NCBI RefSeq assembly: GCF_900119165.1
Contig: NZ_FPJG01000006.1
Coordinates: forward strand, 3,658,001-3,722,000
Direction of reading: 5' to 3'
DNA length: 64,000 nucleotides
Source: Amycolatopsis australiensis
Lineage (GTDB): Bacteria; Actinomycetota; Actinomycetes; Mycobacteriales; Pseudonocardiaceae
The notes beneath the pieces are model-generated. The model was not told where the DNA came from. It saw only the letters and a program-made list of their open reading frames with translations, and ran no database searches. The position numbers and the translations under genes are program-made. Every line of letters starts with the position of its first letter. The stretch's first letter is position 1. Of the stretch, positions 8,420 to 17,230 are shown one piece after another.

Positions 8420-9105
8420 GCCCCACCCCGACCGCCGTGATCATCGCTGACGACCACCGGGTCGTGCGCGAGGGCCTGGCCACCATTCTCAGCGCCGTCG
8501 ACGGGGTGCACGTCGCCGGGATGGCCGCGGACGGCGCGCAGGCCGTCGAGCTCGCCGTCGAGCACGAGGCCGACGTGGTCTTGATGGACCTTCACATGCC
8601 CGGCACTGACGGCGTCGAGGCCACACGCCGGCTGAAGACCGAGCGGCCGGCCACGGCCGTCGTGGTCCTCACCACCTACACCGACGACGACTCCATCCTC
8701 GCCGCACTCGAGGCAGGCGCCACCGGTTACCTGACGAAGAACGCCTCCGCCGCGGACATCCACCGCGCCATCAAGGCCGCCGCCTCCGGCCACACCATGC
8801 TGGACCCGCTCGCCGCCGCCCGACTGATCCACGCAAGCCGCCGCAACGACCCAGGCCACGCCAGGAAGGACGCCACCCTCCCCGACGGCCTCACCGAACG
8901 CGAGGGCCAAGTGCTCGGCTTGATCGCGCAGGGACTGTCCAACGCGGAGATCGCCGCCAGGCTGTACCTGAGTCGCTCCACGGTAAAGACTCACATCAAT
9001 CAGATCTTCACCAAGACCGGCAGCCGCGACCGCCCGCAGGCCATCGTGTACGCGCACCGGCATGGGATCCACACCGAGGAGGACCCAGCCCAGCGGAACA
9101 GGTGA
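8416..9105 (+). CDS. Response regulator, NarL/FixJ family
   Basis: A 229-residue protein with an N-terminal receiver domain (IADDHRVVREGLATIL; phospho-acceptor Asp58 in VVLMDLHMPG; VVLTTYTDD; GYLTKNA with the conserved Lys) and a C-terminal LuxR-type helix-turn-helix (LTEREGQVLGLIAQGLSNAE, IAARLYLSRSTVKTHINQIF). Start and stop overlap those of the kinase (ATGA), so the two are translationally coupled partners. Targets are not evident; the membrane protein at 6517 is the nearest candidate. Confidence 0.95.
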   Translation: MSPTPTAVIIADDHRVVREGLATILSAVDGVHVAGMAADGAQAVELAVEHEADVVLMDLHMPGTDGVEATRRLKTERPATAVVVLTTYTDDDSILAALEAGATGYLTKNASAADIHRAIKAAASGHTMLDPLAAARLIHASRRNDPGHARKDATLPDGLTEREGQVLGLIAQGLSNAEIAARLYLSRSTVKTHINQIFTKTGSRDRPQAIVYAHRHGIHTEEDPAQRNR

Positions 9106-9121
9106 CGGGCCGGTCCCGTCA
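9103..9121 (+). terminator. Hairpin including the response regulator's stop codon
   Basis: TGACGGG (9103-9109), loop CCGGT, CCCGTCA (9115-9121): a perfect 7-bp stem starting at the TGA stop. Probable terminator for the two-component operon. Confidence 0.5.
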
Positions 9122-9136
9122 GCACTGCAGTGGCAG

Positions 9137-9301
9137 TTAGGTGAGTGGGGAGCCGCGGCGTTTGTAGTGGCTGAGTCGGACTTGGTGTTGTCGTCGGCGG
9201 CGGAAGGATGACCGGGCCCGGATGTGGTCGGCGGCGTCGGTGACACGCAGGACGAGTTTGGTGAGCAGGCGGCGGATCTTCGGTAGCGTGAAGCCGATCA
9301 T
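9137..9301 (-). pseudogene. Transposase C-terminal tail, probably IS701 family
   Basis: The minus strand encodes TLPKIRRLLTKLVL, then FRRRRQHQVRLSHYKRRGSP and a stop. The pattern of a p-x-I-R-R-L-l helix followed by W/F-R-R-R-x-Q-x-x-x-R-x-x-H-Y-x-R-R is the characteristic end of actinobacterial IS701-type transposases. The catalytic DDE portion is not recognisable upstream in the same frame. An insertion-sequence scar separating the two-component operon from the lipoprotein genes. Confidence 0.5.
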
Positions 9302-9572
9302 GCCCGGCACGGTGGCACCGGTTCCCCTTCTTGCGACAAGGATCAGCAGGCAGACGTTGTCCCGACAGGTCGGAACCGCCGCGGCTAGCCGCCAGCGGCG
9401 TTCGATCAGACCGGCTCGCTCATTGGCGGAATGCCGGGTCGAGGTGCGTCGCGTGGTTTGATCGATACGGGCGAGATAGACCTGGTCGAGGCGGTGATGC
9501 TCACGGCCGCGGTAGGCGAAGCGGCTTTCGCGCGGGTCCACAGGTTGCGGCCGGTCTCCTTGCGACCCCGGC

Positions 9573-10124
9573 CTATTTCTTGATCGGATGGCAGCCCGTA
9601 GTTAACGACAGGACAGTGTTGCTGCTCGTCCCGACTGACAGCTGAGCGCCTAGCTGGTCGGTGAGGTTCAGCTCAGCGTCGCCGGCCTGGTTCGCGTCCA
9701 GCGCCACCGTGGTGAACCCGAGCCCGCCGACGATCTCCCGCACGACAGGTTTCACCTCGTTCCAGCGGGACAGCAGAGAAGTCGGCGCATACCAGCGGGG
9801 GAGGAACTTCTTGCCCGCCTCCTGCTCGGTCAACGCGGGGAACTGCGGCGCGCAGCCGCTGAACTCGGCCGAGTTGGGTTCTTCAGTCCACCCGGTGACC
9901 CCGAAGTCCCTGGTGAGACGCTTGCGCAGTGCGGTCCGCAGCTTTTCGTAGCCGATGATCGCCTCACTCAGTGTCGGCCTGGTCGCCAGCTGTGCTTGCT
10001 GCTGTTGCTCCGACATCGACGGTCCTGTCGGTTGAGGATCAAGATACTCGTGGCCATCACTACACCCGGTCAACACCACAACGGTCGCCAGCGCCGCGGC
10101 CAGCTGCCATGCTCGTGACAACAC
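9573..10124 (-). CDS. LppA-like lipoprotein (copy 2)
   Basis: A 183-residue exported lipoprotein with a signal peptide ending in lipobox VLTGC (Cys at about 21). The mature part has EAIIGYEKLRTALRKRLTRD, GCAPQFPALTEQEAGKKF and, near the end, the disulfide partner TTGCHPIKK. It aligns along its length with the lipoprotein at 10401-11000: the same order of EA-x-x-x-YE-x-x-R, G-W, SGCAxxFP, and a final TGCH. The family resembles mycobacterial LppA-type proteins. Role unknown; membrane-anchored on the outer face. The ATG at 10124 gives a canonical signal peptide. Confidence 0.75.
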   Translation of the reverse strand: MLSRAWQLAAALATVVVLTGCSDGHEYLDPQPTGPSMSEQQQQAQLATRPTLSEAIIGYEKLRTALRKRLTRDFGVTGWTEEPNSAEFSGCAPQFPALTEQEAGKKFLPRWYAPTSLLSRWNEVKPVVREIVGGLGFTTVALDANQAGDAELNLTDQLGAQLSVGTSSNTVLSLTTGCHPIKK

Positions 10125-10400
10125 GTGATCAACTTCCCTGGTGGGCGGGGACCGTCAGCTGCGGCTTGCCAGCCACGACCGCGGCGATGTTGTGCTTGCT
10201 GGGGCTGTCGACACCCTCCGGGTCGCGCGGGTGTACTCGCTATGCCCGTGCGAGGAAATGGCACGACGAAGGCGAGGACGATCGAGGCCATGGTGATGAC
10301 CCCGGCCGGCTTGGCCGACGCGGTAACCAAGCAGCCGCAGTCGGATTGGCGTGATTTCGGCGAGGTCCGGCCAAGATGCAGACGCGGCTGAGAACGCTTG

Positions 10401-11000
10401 CTATCGTTGCGTGGTCGCGCTCGCGCTGATCCGCCCCTTTGCCTCTGTGGTCAGGTGGCAGCCTGTTTCGATGGAGATGACCGTCGTCGTGCCCGACGAC
10501 AGCGTCAGGGTTGCTCCGTACTGGTCCCGCAATTCGAACTCGAACGTGGGCGGTTTGTTCGTCTGCACTCCTGGTTTGGTGAACCCGGAGCCCGCGCCGA
10601 CTTCCGTCGCGATGCGCTTCGCGTCCGCCCATTGCTCACCGGAGATCCCTTTGGGTGCGGTAATGAAGCTGAGAAACGTGCGTACCGCGTCCCGGCTGTC
10701 GACCCCCGGGAACTCGTTAGCACAACCTGACTGGCGACCATCGTGCTTGTCGGCCCATCCGGGGATGCCGAGCTCGTCGGTCAACCTCGTCTGCAGTGTC
10801 TTGCGGGCTTGTTCGTAGCGGGCGACAGCCTCATCAATCGTCGGCCGCCGCAGGAGTTCGGCGTACTGCTGCTGACTGGGCACTGTTGTCTCCGATGACG
10901 GCGTTCCGAGGTATTGACCGCCGTCATCGCAGGCCGCGAACAGGAGCGTGCCCGCGACCATTGTGGCGGCCAACAAGATTTTGTTCGGCATGGGGGCCAT
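10401..11000 (-). CDS. LppA-like lipoprotein (copy 1)
   Basis: A 199-residue lipoprotein, paralogue of 9573-10124 and in tandem with it. Lipobox LLFAACDD, then PTIDEAVARYEQARKTLQTR, the SGCANEFPG segment, an F/Y-E-F-E-L-R-D-Q-Y-G strand, and the closing ETGCHLTTE. Transcription runs toward the second copy across a 276-bp gap in which I see no convincing gene. Function unknown; two conserved Cys besides the lipid anchor suggest an extracellular disulfide. Copy divergence is high, so the duplication is old. Confidence 0.75.
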   Translation of the reverse strand: MAPMPNKILLAATMVAGTLLFAACDDGGQYLGTPSSETTVPSQQQYAELLRRPTIDEAVARYEQARKTLQTRLTDELGIPGWADKHDGRQSGCANEFPGVDSRDAVRTFLSFITAPKGISGEQWADAKRIATEVGAGSGFTKPGVQTNKPPTFEFELRDQYGATLTLSSGTTTVISIETGCHLTTEAKGRISASATTQR

Positions 11001-11190
11001 CTTTCTACCGATCCGGTTCGGCGGCGTTCACGTGCGCAGCGTCGTCAGGGATTGCGGGGTCGGTCATCGGCGTCCTTCGGGGTTGCGGGTGGTGATGCAG
11101 GCTGGATCGGCGGGTTGTTCGGCGAGAGTTGCTGTGCCGGGACCGGGCTGGGCCCGGCGAGTCGATGGCTGCCGGGGGCGCGGGTGTGCT

Positions 11191-11925
11191 TTACGGGCGC
11201 ACTTTGGCGCGCAGTGTCGTGATCACGAGGTCGCAGATCTGCCGAAGTGGTTCTCCGCATGGGTCGGCGATGCCTCGTTTGCTGCTGCCGAGGGTCAGGC
11301 TGATGTCGATGGAGTAGGTGTCGGCGAGCCCGACGCTGGCCTGGCAGAAATCCGACGGCGGTTTCTGACCCGCGCTGCCGGAGTGGGCGACGGCGGGGAA
11401 GCCCTGAACGGGTGGGAGCGGCCGCCAGGTCGCCGACTTGGGCCGGGTGTTGGCGTAGACGCTGCTGAGGCCGGTGTGGGTGTTGAGGGTGTAGGAGACG
11501 CCGACCGAGCCGAAGGTGTCGTCGTTGCTCCAGCTGCATGCCGGTCCGGTCGAGGCTAAGTCTTCTCGGACACCGGGAACCTGGATGCCGATGGCTGCTT
11601 GGACTTGGTCGGGTGTGAGCGCTTCGGTGCAGGGGTCGCCGTCAAGGACGGTTCTCGGCAGCGGATTGGCGACGGCGGGTGCGCCGCCGAAGGGCACGGA
11701 CGGCGATACCGAGGTGGTGTCCGGCTCGTCGACGGACGGCGTTACCGAAGTGCTTTCCGGCTGGTCGATCGGGGCGGTTCGGGAGCCGTGGACACCCGAC
11801 GAACACGCCGCGCAGAGGACGAGAACAGCAGCGACTGCACCGAGCCGGGTCATTGGTGGTGGCGCCGGGCTCTGTGATGCCAGCGCGGAGAGGCGAGTCG
11901 ATGTGGATGGTGCGGTGTTGTTCAC
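11191..11925 (-). CDS. DUF3558-family lipoprotein
   Basis: About 244 residues. A lipobox (VLVLCAACSSG) is followed by a Ser/Thr/Pro-rich linker and a DUF3558-type domain: PCTEALTPDQVQAAIGIQVP, GPACSWSNDDT, GVSYTLNTHTGL, QGFPAVAHSG, CQASVGLAD, and a final CDLVITTL. Such proteins are exported, lipid-anchored and common in actinobacteria; their function is unknown. The GTG at 11925 is preferred because GGGAG sits just upstream; an internal ATG at 11853 lacks a ribosome binding site but would give a shorter, more standard signal peptide. Confidence 0.78.
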   Translation of the reverse strand: MNNTAPSTSTRLSALASQSPAPPPMTRLGAVAAVLVLCAACSSGVHGSRTAPIDQPESTSVTPSVDEPDTTSVSPSVPFGGAPAVANPLPRTVLDGDPCTEALTPDQVQAAIGIQVPGVREDLASTGPACSWSNDDTFGSVGVSYTLNTHTGLSSVYANTRPKSATWRPLPPVQGFPAVAHSGSAGQKPPSDFCQASVGLADTYSIDISLTLGSSKRGIADPCGEPLRQICDLVITTLRAKVRP

Positions 11926-12033
11926 GCGAGCTCCCGGATGGTGTCGGTGACAAGGTGGCCCTCCGGCTGCGTCGCCCTCGGCTGGGTGGCCTCGTACGCC
12001 GGTCGGGTATGGGGCTCGAGGTCCTGGCCGCCG

Positions 12034-12073
12034 GGCGCAGACAGCCCCGCGTCGATCCGGGACTGTCTGCGCC
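12034..12073 (-). terminator. Hairpin after the S9 peptidase gene
   Basis: GGCGCAGACAG (12034-12044) and CTGTCTGCGCC (12063-12073) form a perfect 11-bp stem with an 18-base loop, starting 11 bp past the S9 peptidase stop on the minus strand. Confidence 0.55.
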
Positions 12074-12083
12074 GCAGCAGGGG

Positions 12084-13958
12084 TTACGCGGGTTCGGATT
12101 CGCAGTGGCCGCCGAGGTGTTCGGCCAGGAACTGCTCGGCCCTGGCGAAGAACGTCAACCGGTTCTCGGGTTTCTCCAGCCCGTGGCCTTCGTCGTCGAA
12201 CAGCAGATACTCGGGAGGCACGCCGTTGTTCCGCAGCGCGGCGACGATCTGGTCGCTCTCCGATTGCGGGACCCGGGGGTCGTTGGCCCCTTGGACGATC
12301 ATCAGCGGGATCTTCATGTTCTCGACGTGCGAGAGCGGCGATCGTGACCGCAGGAACTCCGGCTCGGTGTCCGGGTTGCCTACCGCCTCGTACATCTCGG
12401 CGGCCATCGGAGTCCAGTAGGGCGGTATCGCTCGCAGGAGCGTCTCGAGGTTGCTGGGCCCGCACACGTCGATGGCGCACCGGAACACCTCGGGGGTGAA
12501 CGCCGCGGCGGCGAGGGCGGCGTATCCGCCGTACGAGCCGCCGTAGATTCCGATCCTGGCAGGGTCTGCGTACCCGGCCTCCACGACCCACGCGACGGCG
12601 TCGAGCAGGTCGTCCTGCATCTTGCCGCCCCACTCGCGATTCCCGGCGGCGGTGAACGCCTTGCCGTAGCCGGTCGAGCCGCGGTAGTTCACCTGGACGC
12701 AGAGGTAGCCGCGGTCGGCCAGCCACTGGGCTGCCGGGCGGAGCTGCCACACGTCCCGCGCTCGGGGACCGCCGTGCACCAGAAGCACGGTGGGCACCTT
12801 CTCGGCGTTCCCTTCCGGGAACGTCAGGTAGCCGTCGATCCGCAGGCCATCACGAGCGGTGAACGAGAACGGTTCGACGTCGTGCAGCCTGCCGGCGAGA
12901 CCAGGGCGGTCGTAGAACAGGAACGTGTGCTGGCTGGTGGCGCGGTCGTACAGGTAGCTGGCCGTGGGCCCGTTGGCGTGGACGTACGAGACGATCCACC
13001 TGCGGTTTTCCCGGTCGGAGGAGGCCACCACCAGGTCGCCGTCATCGAGTGCGGCCAGCTTGTTCAGGTCGCGTTCGATCTCCGAGTCCGGGGCCTGCGT
13101 GTGCAGGCGGTCCCGCTCGAACGACACGATGAGCGGCTGGTGCGTCAACGCGTCGGTGCTGACGGAGCTGACGTCGTAGTCCGGATCTTCCGCGACCACC
13201 TCCTGCTCGCCGGTGGCAACGTCGATCCAGAGCACCCGTGCGGTGTTGGCTCCTGCCGAGGTTTGCACGAGCAGGCGGCGGCCGTCCCGGTCGAACGCCT
13301 GCGGCACGGTGCTGCCCGCGTCGGTCCGGTCGACTGTCAGCAGCGGGCGCCACGCGCCGTCGACCTCGCGCACCATGATTGTCCGGCCGCCGTCCGGGTT
13401 GGGCCGGACGCCGGCCCGCACGTGCAGCTGGCTGTCGGCGACGAATCCGAGGAGTCCGGGGTTGTCGAGGACCTTGGTCAGCTCGCCGGTCGCCACGTGC
13501 AGTGCATAGACATCGTGCAGATGGGGGTTGGTGTTGTTGAGTCCGATCAGGACCCGGTCGCTGATGTGGTCGTTCTGGGCCACCAGCACGGCCTTGACAC
13601 CGTCGAACGGTGTCAGGTGGCGAACTTCGCCGCTTCGCACCGATACGTCAAAGAGGTGCTCGTCCTCGTCGCCACCCTGATCCCGGAAGTAGAGGAGGTG
13701 GTCGCTGTCGGGTGCCCAGCTGTACTGGCAGATGCCGCGATCCCGGTCGGCGGTGACGGGCCGGGCGTCCTCGTCGGTGCCGACGGGCCGGACCCACAGG
13801 TTGAGCACACCCTCGTCGGGGGCGACCCATGCCAGCCAGCGGCCATCGGGTGAGATCGACGGCGCGATCTGCTCGGGGTTACCGAACAGCTCGGCACGCG
13901 GAATGAGTGCGGTGTCGCTTGCGGGTGTCTTGTTCGGATGCTGGGCCGTACTAGTCAC
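12084..13958 (-). CDS. S9-family prolyl oligopeptidase-like peptidase
   Basis: A 624-residue protein with an N-terminal seven-bladed WD40/TolB-like propeller (SPDGRWLAWVAPDEG, WAPDSDHLLYFRD and similar blades, residues 30-370) and a C-terminal alpha/beta-hydrolase domain. The catalytic serine is in GIYGGSYGGYAAL (Ser about 475), the Asp in GANDPRVPQ and the His in DEGHGLEK. It has no signal peptide, so a cytoplasmic acylaminoacyl- or dipeptidyl-peptidase role on short peptides is likely. The GTG at 13958 is chosen because it gives the normal family N-terminus; sequence upstream is non-coding. A terminator hairpin follows. Confidence 0.9.
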   Translation of the reverse strand: MTSTAQHPNKTPASDTALIPRAELFGNPEQIAPSISPDGRWLAWVAPDEGVLNLWVRPVGTDEDARPVTADRDRGICQYSWAPDSDHLLYFRDQGGDEDEHLFDVSVRSGEVRHLTPFDGVKAVLVAQNDHISDRVLIGLNNTNPHLHDVYALHVATGELTKVLDNPGLLGFVADSQLHVRAGVRPNPDGGRTIMVREVDGAWRPLLTVDRTDAGSTVPQAFDRDGRRLLVQTSAGANTARVLWIDVATGEQEVVAEDPDYDVSSVSTDALTHQPLIVSFERDRLHTQAPDSEIERDLNKLAALDDGDLVVASSDRENRRWIVSYVHANGPTASYLYDRATSQHTFLFYDRPGLAGRLHDVEPFSFTARDGLRIDGYLTFPEGNAEKVPTVLLVHGGPRARDVWQLRPAAQWLADRGYLCVQVNYRGSTGYGKAFTAAGNREWGGKMQDDLLDAVAWVVEAGYADPARIGIYGGSYGGYAALAAAAFTPEVFRCAIDVCGPSNLETLLRAIPPYWTPMAAEMYEAVGNPDTEPEFLRSRSPLSHVENMKIPLMIVQGANDPRVPQSESDQIVAALRNNGVPPEYLLFDDEGHGLEKPENRLTFFARAEQFLAEHLGGHCESEPA

Positions 13959-14019
13959 GCTGCGAGTTCTCCGATCTTCGTGAATGGTGTCGTTGCGGTC
14001 GACGGCGAGGTTTGCGCGG

Positions 14020-14910
14020 CTATCCGGCTTCCTTGACGGCGCGCTGCTCGAGGTCGGGCGCGGTGAGGAACGTGATGCCGGTGGTCGTTTCGATGAACTC
14101 GCGGTGGCGGGTGAGGTCGACGACGATCGCGGGGTCTGAGGTTGTGTCGTCCCCGAGCGGTGCGCCACGGCTGATGATGCCGGCCACTAGCGGAGATGGG
14201 TGGTGTTCGGGCTCGGGAAGGATCACCGTGGGCGCCCCGGAGCAGCCATTGCTCATGTCTGCCGGTTTGTCGGCGTTGGCGACGCAGAATTCGTCGGGCT
14301 TGATCGCGCCGCTCAGCCCGGCGAGGTGGGTCACGATGTGGGTATTGACCTGGGTGAGCGTCCCGGACCGTTCGGGGCCGCCGGGCCAGCCGAGGCAGCT
14401 CACCGCGGTGCCTTCGGCGATCGGCCCGGCGAGCAACCGGGCGGGGTCGGCCTCGGCCGGGGTGGCCAGTCGCAGGAGCGTGACGTCGGCGCTGAGCTTG
14501 CGACGATTCTTGCGGGATTTTTCGCGCTCTCCGGAACGGGGGTCGATGGGGCGGTAGTTGTTTTCGATTCGGTCGACGATCGCGTGCCGGGTGCCGGTGA
14601 ACAGGCGAGGGTCGCCGACGCGGACGTGGAAGGTTTTGTCGGCGGTGGGCGGTTCCCCGGTTTCGGGCCGGTCGAAGACGGGACTGAACAAGTGAGCGCA
14701 GGTCAGGACCCACTCGGGGGCGATGAGGACGCCGACGCCGGTGAAGTAGTCGCTGCGGTCGCCGCCGTCGTAGTGGATGGCGGCAACCCATGGTGCGTCG
14801 ATCGGACATTCCGCCGCGTGGGGCGGCGTGTCGAGTTTTGCCAACGCCTGCTGGTACGCCAGCCGGGGACCGGCGAGTGTCAGTTTCTGCAGGCTTTCTC
14901 GAAGAGGCAT
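14020..14910 (-). CDS. Trypsin-like serine protease (S1 clan), apparently cytoplasmic
   Basis: A 296-residue protein with a complete catalytic triad: His73 in WVLTCAHLF, Asp142 in LSADVTLLRL and Ser224 in NGCSGAPTVI. It has no signal peptide or transmembrane helix, which is unusual for bacterial trypsins and resembles the intracellular trypsin-like modules found in actinobacterial signalling or conflict systems. The ATG at 14910 gives a tidy N-terminus. It lies between the S9 peptidase (62 bp downstream) and the DUF574 methyltransferase. The substrate is unknown, and the adjacency of two peptidases may be coincidental. Confidence 0.8.
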   Translation of the reverse strand: MPLRESLQKLTLAGPRLAYQQALAKLDTPPHAAECPIDAPWVAAIHYDGGDRSDYFTGVGVLIAPEWVLTCAHLFSPVFDRPETGEPPTADKTFHVRVGDPRLFTGTRHAIVDRIENNYRPIDPRSGEREKSRKNRRKLSADVTLLRLATPAEADPARLLAGPIAEGTAVSCLGWPGGPERSGTLTQVNTHIVTHLAGLSGAIKPDEFCVANADKPADMSNGCSGAPTVILPEPEHHPSPLVAGIISRGAPLGDDTTSDPAIVVDLTRHREFIETTTGITFLTAPDLEQRAVKEAG

Positions 14911-15098
14911 GTGTTGTTTTCCAGGATTCGGTAACGGTTTCTGCTGCGGCGGGTGCCGAGCAGTCGCGGGATGCCCGACCTGGGAAGAGGGGTTGAGGTC
15001 GGGCATCCCGCCCGGTGCCCGACCCAGGCGCAAGGCTGGGCGGGCACCGGTCCCGTCGCTCAGGAGGGTGAGCGCGGGAGATCGGGGGAGACGAGCAG

Positions 15099-16022
15099 CT
15101 AGCCGGCCGGGGCGGAGTCGGCGTGCTGGTCGACGGCAGCGACGACGGCCGCGACGAACTGGCCGGAGTCCGGGTCTGGCGTGGCGGCGGCGCCTCGGTA
15201 GGTGACGGGCGGCCCGTTGCGCCACCACATGGTGGCGGGGACGACGTCGGGTGGCTGGCCGTGGCCGGGTGGGAGGATCGTCGTGCCCGCGACCATCGCG
15301 CGGATCTGGGCGCGGGTGGCTACGCTGCCCGCCCACAGCGAGCCGTCCAGACCGTCGTGAAGCCGCCGCACCATAGGTGCGAGCTCGGGGATCTCCGGGT
15401 CGAGCAGGTGCGTGAGCACGATGAACGATCCGGGCGGCAGCTGGGCGACGTGCAGCTGCGCCACCGCGGCTGCGTCCTCGCGGGATCCGGGGTGAAAGGA
15501 CAGGACCCCGCCGAGCACGAGGCAGATCGGTTCCTCATCGGGTGGCGACGGATGTTCGGCCAGCCGGTGCCAGACCGTGGCGGGGTCGAGCGGGTCGGCC
15601 TCGACGACGTGGACGAATCCACCGACGCCGTTGAGGCGGGCTCGCAGATGTGCCAGGACGACCGGCTCGTAGTCGATGTACCAGACACGGGCGTCGTGCT
15701 GACACCTGCGGGCGACGTCGTGGAGCTGATCGACGCGGTCAGGCAGAAGACCGGGGAGGGCGACGACGAACTGCTCGATGCCGCGCTCGCCGGCGATGTA
15801 GCGGACAGCGTGGGCCAGGAACTGGACCTCCGAACGGAACACGAAGTCAACCTGGGGCACCGAGGCGCGCAGCATGGTCAGCAGCGAGCGGTCCACTCCG
15901 TAGTTGTCGGTCCCGCCGAGAACGGCGTCGTAGAACCGGGCGAGCAGCGGGCGGTCGGAGTCCAGGCCGATCGGCTCGCGGGAGACGCACGCATCGGCCT
16001 CACGAGTGCGCGACGTGTTCAC
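15099..16022 (-). CDS. DUF574-type SAM-dependent methyltransferase
   Basis: A 307-residue protein of the actinobacterial Methyltransf_19/DUF574 family: it opens with DSDRPLLARFYDAVLGGTDN (family hallmark R-x-Y-D-x-x-L-G-G-x-x-N/H), then FLAHAVRYIAGERGIEQFV, ARVWYIDYEPVVLAHLRA, a C-L-V-L-G-G-V-L-S-F-H segment, and HLLDPEIPELAP. The glycine-rich SAM motif usual in this family as D-I-G-S/T-G is replaced by V-A-L-P-G-L-L, so SAM binding may be altered. The GTG start overlaps the stop of the upstream gene by four bases. Compare the second family member at 42333-43154, which has an intact DIGSG. Confidence 0.82.
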   Translation of the reverse strand: MNTSRTREADACVSREPIGLDSDRPLLARFYDAVLGGTDNYGVDRSLLTMLRASVPQVDFVFRSEVQFLAHAVRYIAGERGIEQFVVALPGLLPDRVDQLHDVARRCQHDARVWYIDYEPVVLAHLRARLNGVGGFVHVVEADPLDPATVWHRLAEHPSPPDEEPICLVLGGVLSFHPGSREDAAAVAQLHVAQLPPGSFIVLTHLLDPEIPELAPMVRRLHDGLDGSLWAGSVATRAQIRAMVAGTTILPPGHGQPPDVVPATMWWRNGPPVTYRGAAATPDPDSGQFVAAVVAAVDQHADSAPAG

Positions 16023-16348
16023 GGCGTCGTCCTGATGGCCGGTGGCTGCTCGCCGTGGTAGGCGCAGGCCTCGCTCGGCGGGTGGTGTCCGGGACAGCCG
16101 CTGCGGCACGGCGGCAGCGCTTCCAGCGCGGCCGCGATCCGCGCCAGCTGTTTCCCGTCGGCCGGGGCGTAGTCGCGTGGCAGCGGTGTCGTCACCCGGC
16201 CGTCGCGGCTGGTGGCCACGTCGGCGAATGTCACGGTCGTGCCCGGGAACCAGCCGAACTCGGCCTCTGCGGCGAGTTCGTCATCGAAGGCGGCACCGGG
16301 CCGGCGCCGAGGTAGGGGTTGCTTGTCGGTGTTCACGATGGCCTTCAC
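16019..16348 (-). CDS. Hypothetical protein, 109 residues
   Basis: GTG at 16348 begins 3 bp after the stop of the upstream gene, and its stop overlaps the methyltransferase start, so it is firmly inside the operon. The product has an ordered acidic N-terminal half (DDELAAEAEFGWFPGTTVTF) and a C-terminal Cys/His cluster (CRSGCPGHHPPSEACAYHG) that could bind zinc. No family is recognised. Four Cys/His positions within about 18 residues suggest a small metal site. Confidence 0.6.
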   Translation of the reverse strand: MKAIVNTDKQPLPRRRPGAAFDDELAAEAEFGWFPGTTVTFADVATSRDGRVTTPLPRDYAPADGKQLARIAAALEALPPCRSGCPGHHPPSEACAYHGEQPPAIRTTP

Positions 16349-16351
16349 GGA

Positions 16352-16552
16352 TCACGGGATGAGGTGGGTGACGTAGGTCTGGGCGAGGACCACGGCGACG
16401 AGCACGCCGCCGCCGAGGATCGCCAGGAATGCGGCCGCGGCGCCGACGAGCCGCGCGATGTGCCCGCGCGTCGTCGGCACCGGTCTGCTGCGCGTGCCCG
16501 GCGTGGGCGGTGCGGGGGCGGCGTGTCGGCGAGCGGTCATCGCGGTCCTCAT
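16352..16552 (-). CDS. Small single-pass membrane protein
   Basis: 66 residues: a basic, proline-rich cytoplasmic N-terminus and one transmembrane helix (HIARLVGAAAAFLAILGGGV then LVAVVLAQ). Its start overlaps the lipoprotein stop by ATGA. It is part of the packed operon; function unknown. Confidence 0.6.
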   Translation of the reverse strand: MRTAMTARRHAAPAPPTPGTRSRPVPTTRGHIARLVGAAAAFLAILGGGVLVAVVLAQTYVTHLIP

Positions 16553-17217
16553 CGGTGTTGATCGGGCAGGTCAGGCAGCGCGGCGTTCGGTGTGCGCTGC
16601 AGGTCGGTCATGCCGGTGATGCCGGGTGGTGATGCACCCGGCATCGGCCTCGGATCCGAGGCTGCGGTGGTCGGCTGGCGTGATGCAGTCGGTATCGGCG
16701 GCGGTGAGAGGTGCCGGGCTGTGCCGTCGCCGGTCAGGCAGGGCGTGGTGGCACCGATCGCGAGGTGGGCCTCGGCGTTGGCTCTGAGGCTCATGAGGTA
16801 GCCGTCGCCGCTGATCGCGTTGGTGAACATGTCGCCGGGGCGGCTGTTGGCTGTGGAGGTCCAGCCGTGGTTGTCCCACCAGCGGTGCATAGCGTCGAAG
16901 TAGGCGTCGTTGCCGGTCGTGGCGACGCCGTCGACCCAGAAGGTGACGCCCACCTGAACGCGGCCGGTGGCCCGGTCGCGGAAGTCGGTGCAGTTCAGCG
17001 GTAACGGCGGCAGCGGCTGCAGCGTGTACCCGGGCGGGAACACAGCCGCTGCTGCTGCGCGGATCTGCCCAGCGGCGGCCGACTGGGCCTCGGCCAGGGT
17101 GATAGTGGGGTCGCCGCCGCAACCGGTCGCGCTGGCAAGCACAACCGCCAGCAGCAGCGGCCGCAGGTACAGCGGAGGTCGACGAGCGATCGTCACGGTG
17201 TGGCAGCGGGGGTGCAC
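16549..17217 (-). CDS. Lipoprotein of unknown family
   Basis: About 222 residues with a signal peptide and lipobox ASATGCGG. The mature part has LNCTDFRDRATGRVQVGVTF, HRWWDNHGW and a C-terminal low-complexity Pro/Thr tail. Conserved-looking Trp and Cys residues suggest an extracytoplasmic binding domain. The GTG at 17217 has AAGGA nearby; a TTG nine codons upstream would also be in frame but gives an odd N-terminus. It follows the GNAT gene by 13 bp. Confidence 0.68.
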   Translation of the reverse strand: MHPRCHTVTIARRPPLYLRPLLLAVVLASATGCGGDPTITLAEAQSAAAGQIRAAAAAVFPPGYTLQPLPPLPLNCTDFRDRATGRVQVGVTFWVDGVATTGNDAYFDAMHRWWDNHGWTSTANSRPGDMFTNAISGDGYLMSLRANAEAHLAIGATTPCLTGDGTARHLSPPPIPTASRQPTTAASDPRPMPGASPPGITGMTDLQRTPNAALPDLPDQHR

Positions 17218-17230
17218 GGTGGACCGTCCT

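Noticed and set aside
10125..10400. Possible small gene between the two LppA-like lipoproteins
   Set aside because: The best frame overlaps the second lipoprotein's start and loses protein character after 25 residues.
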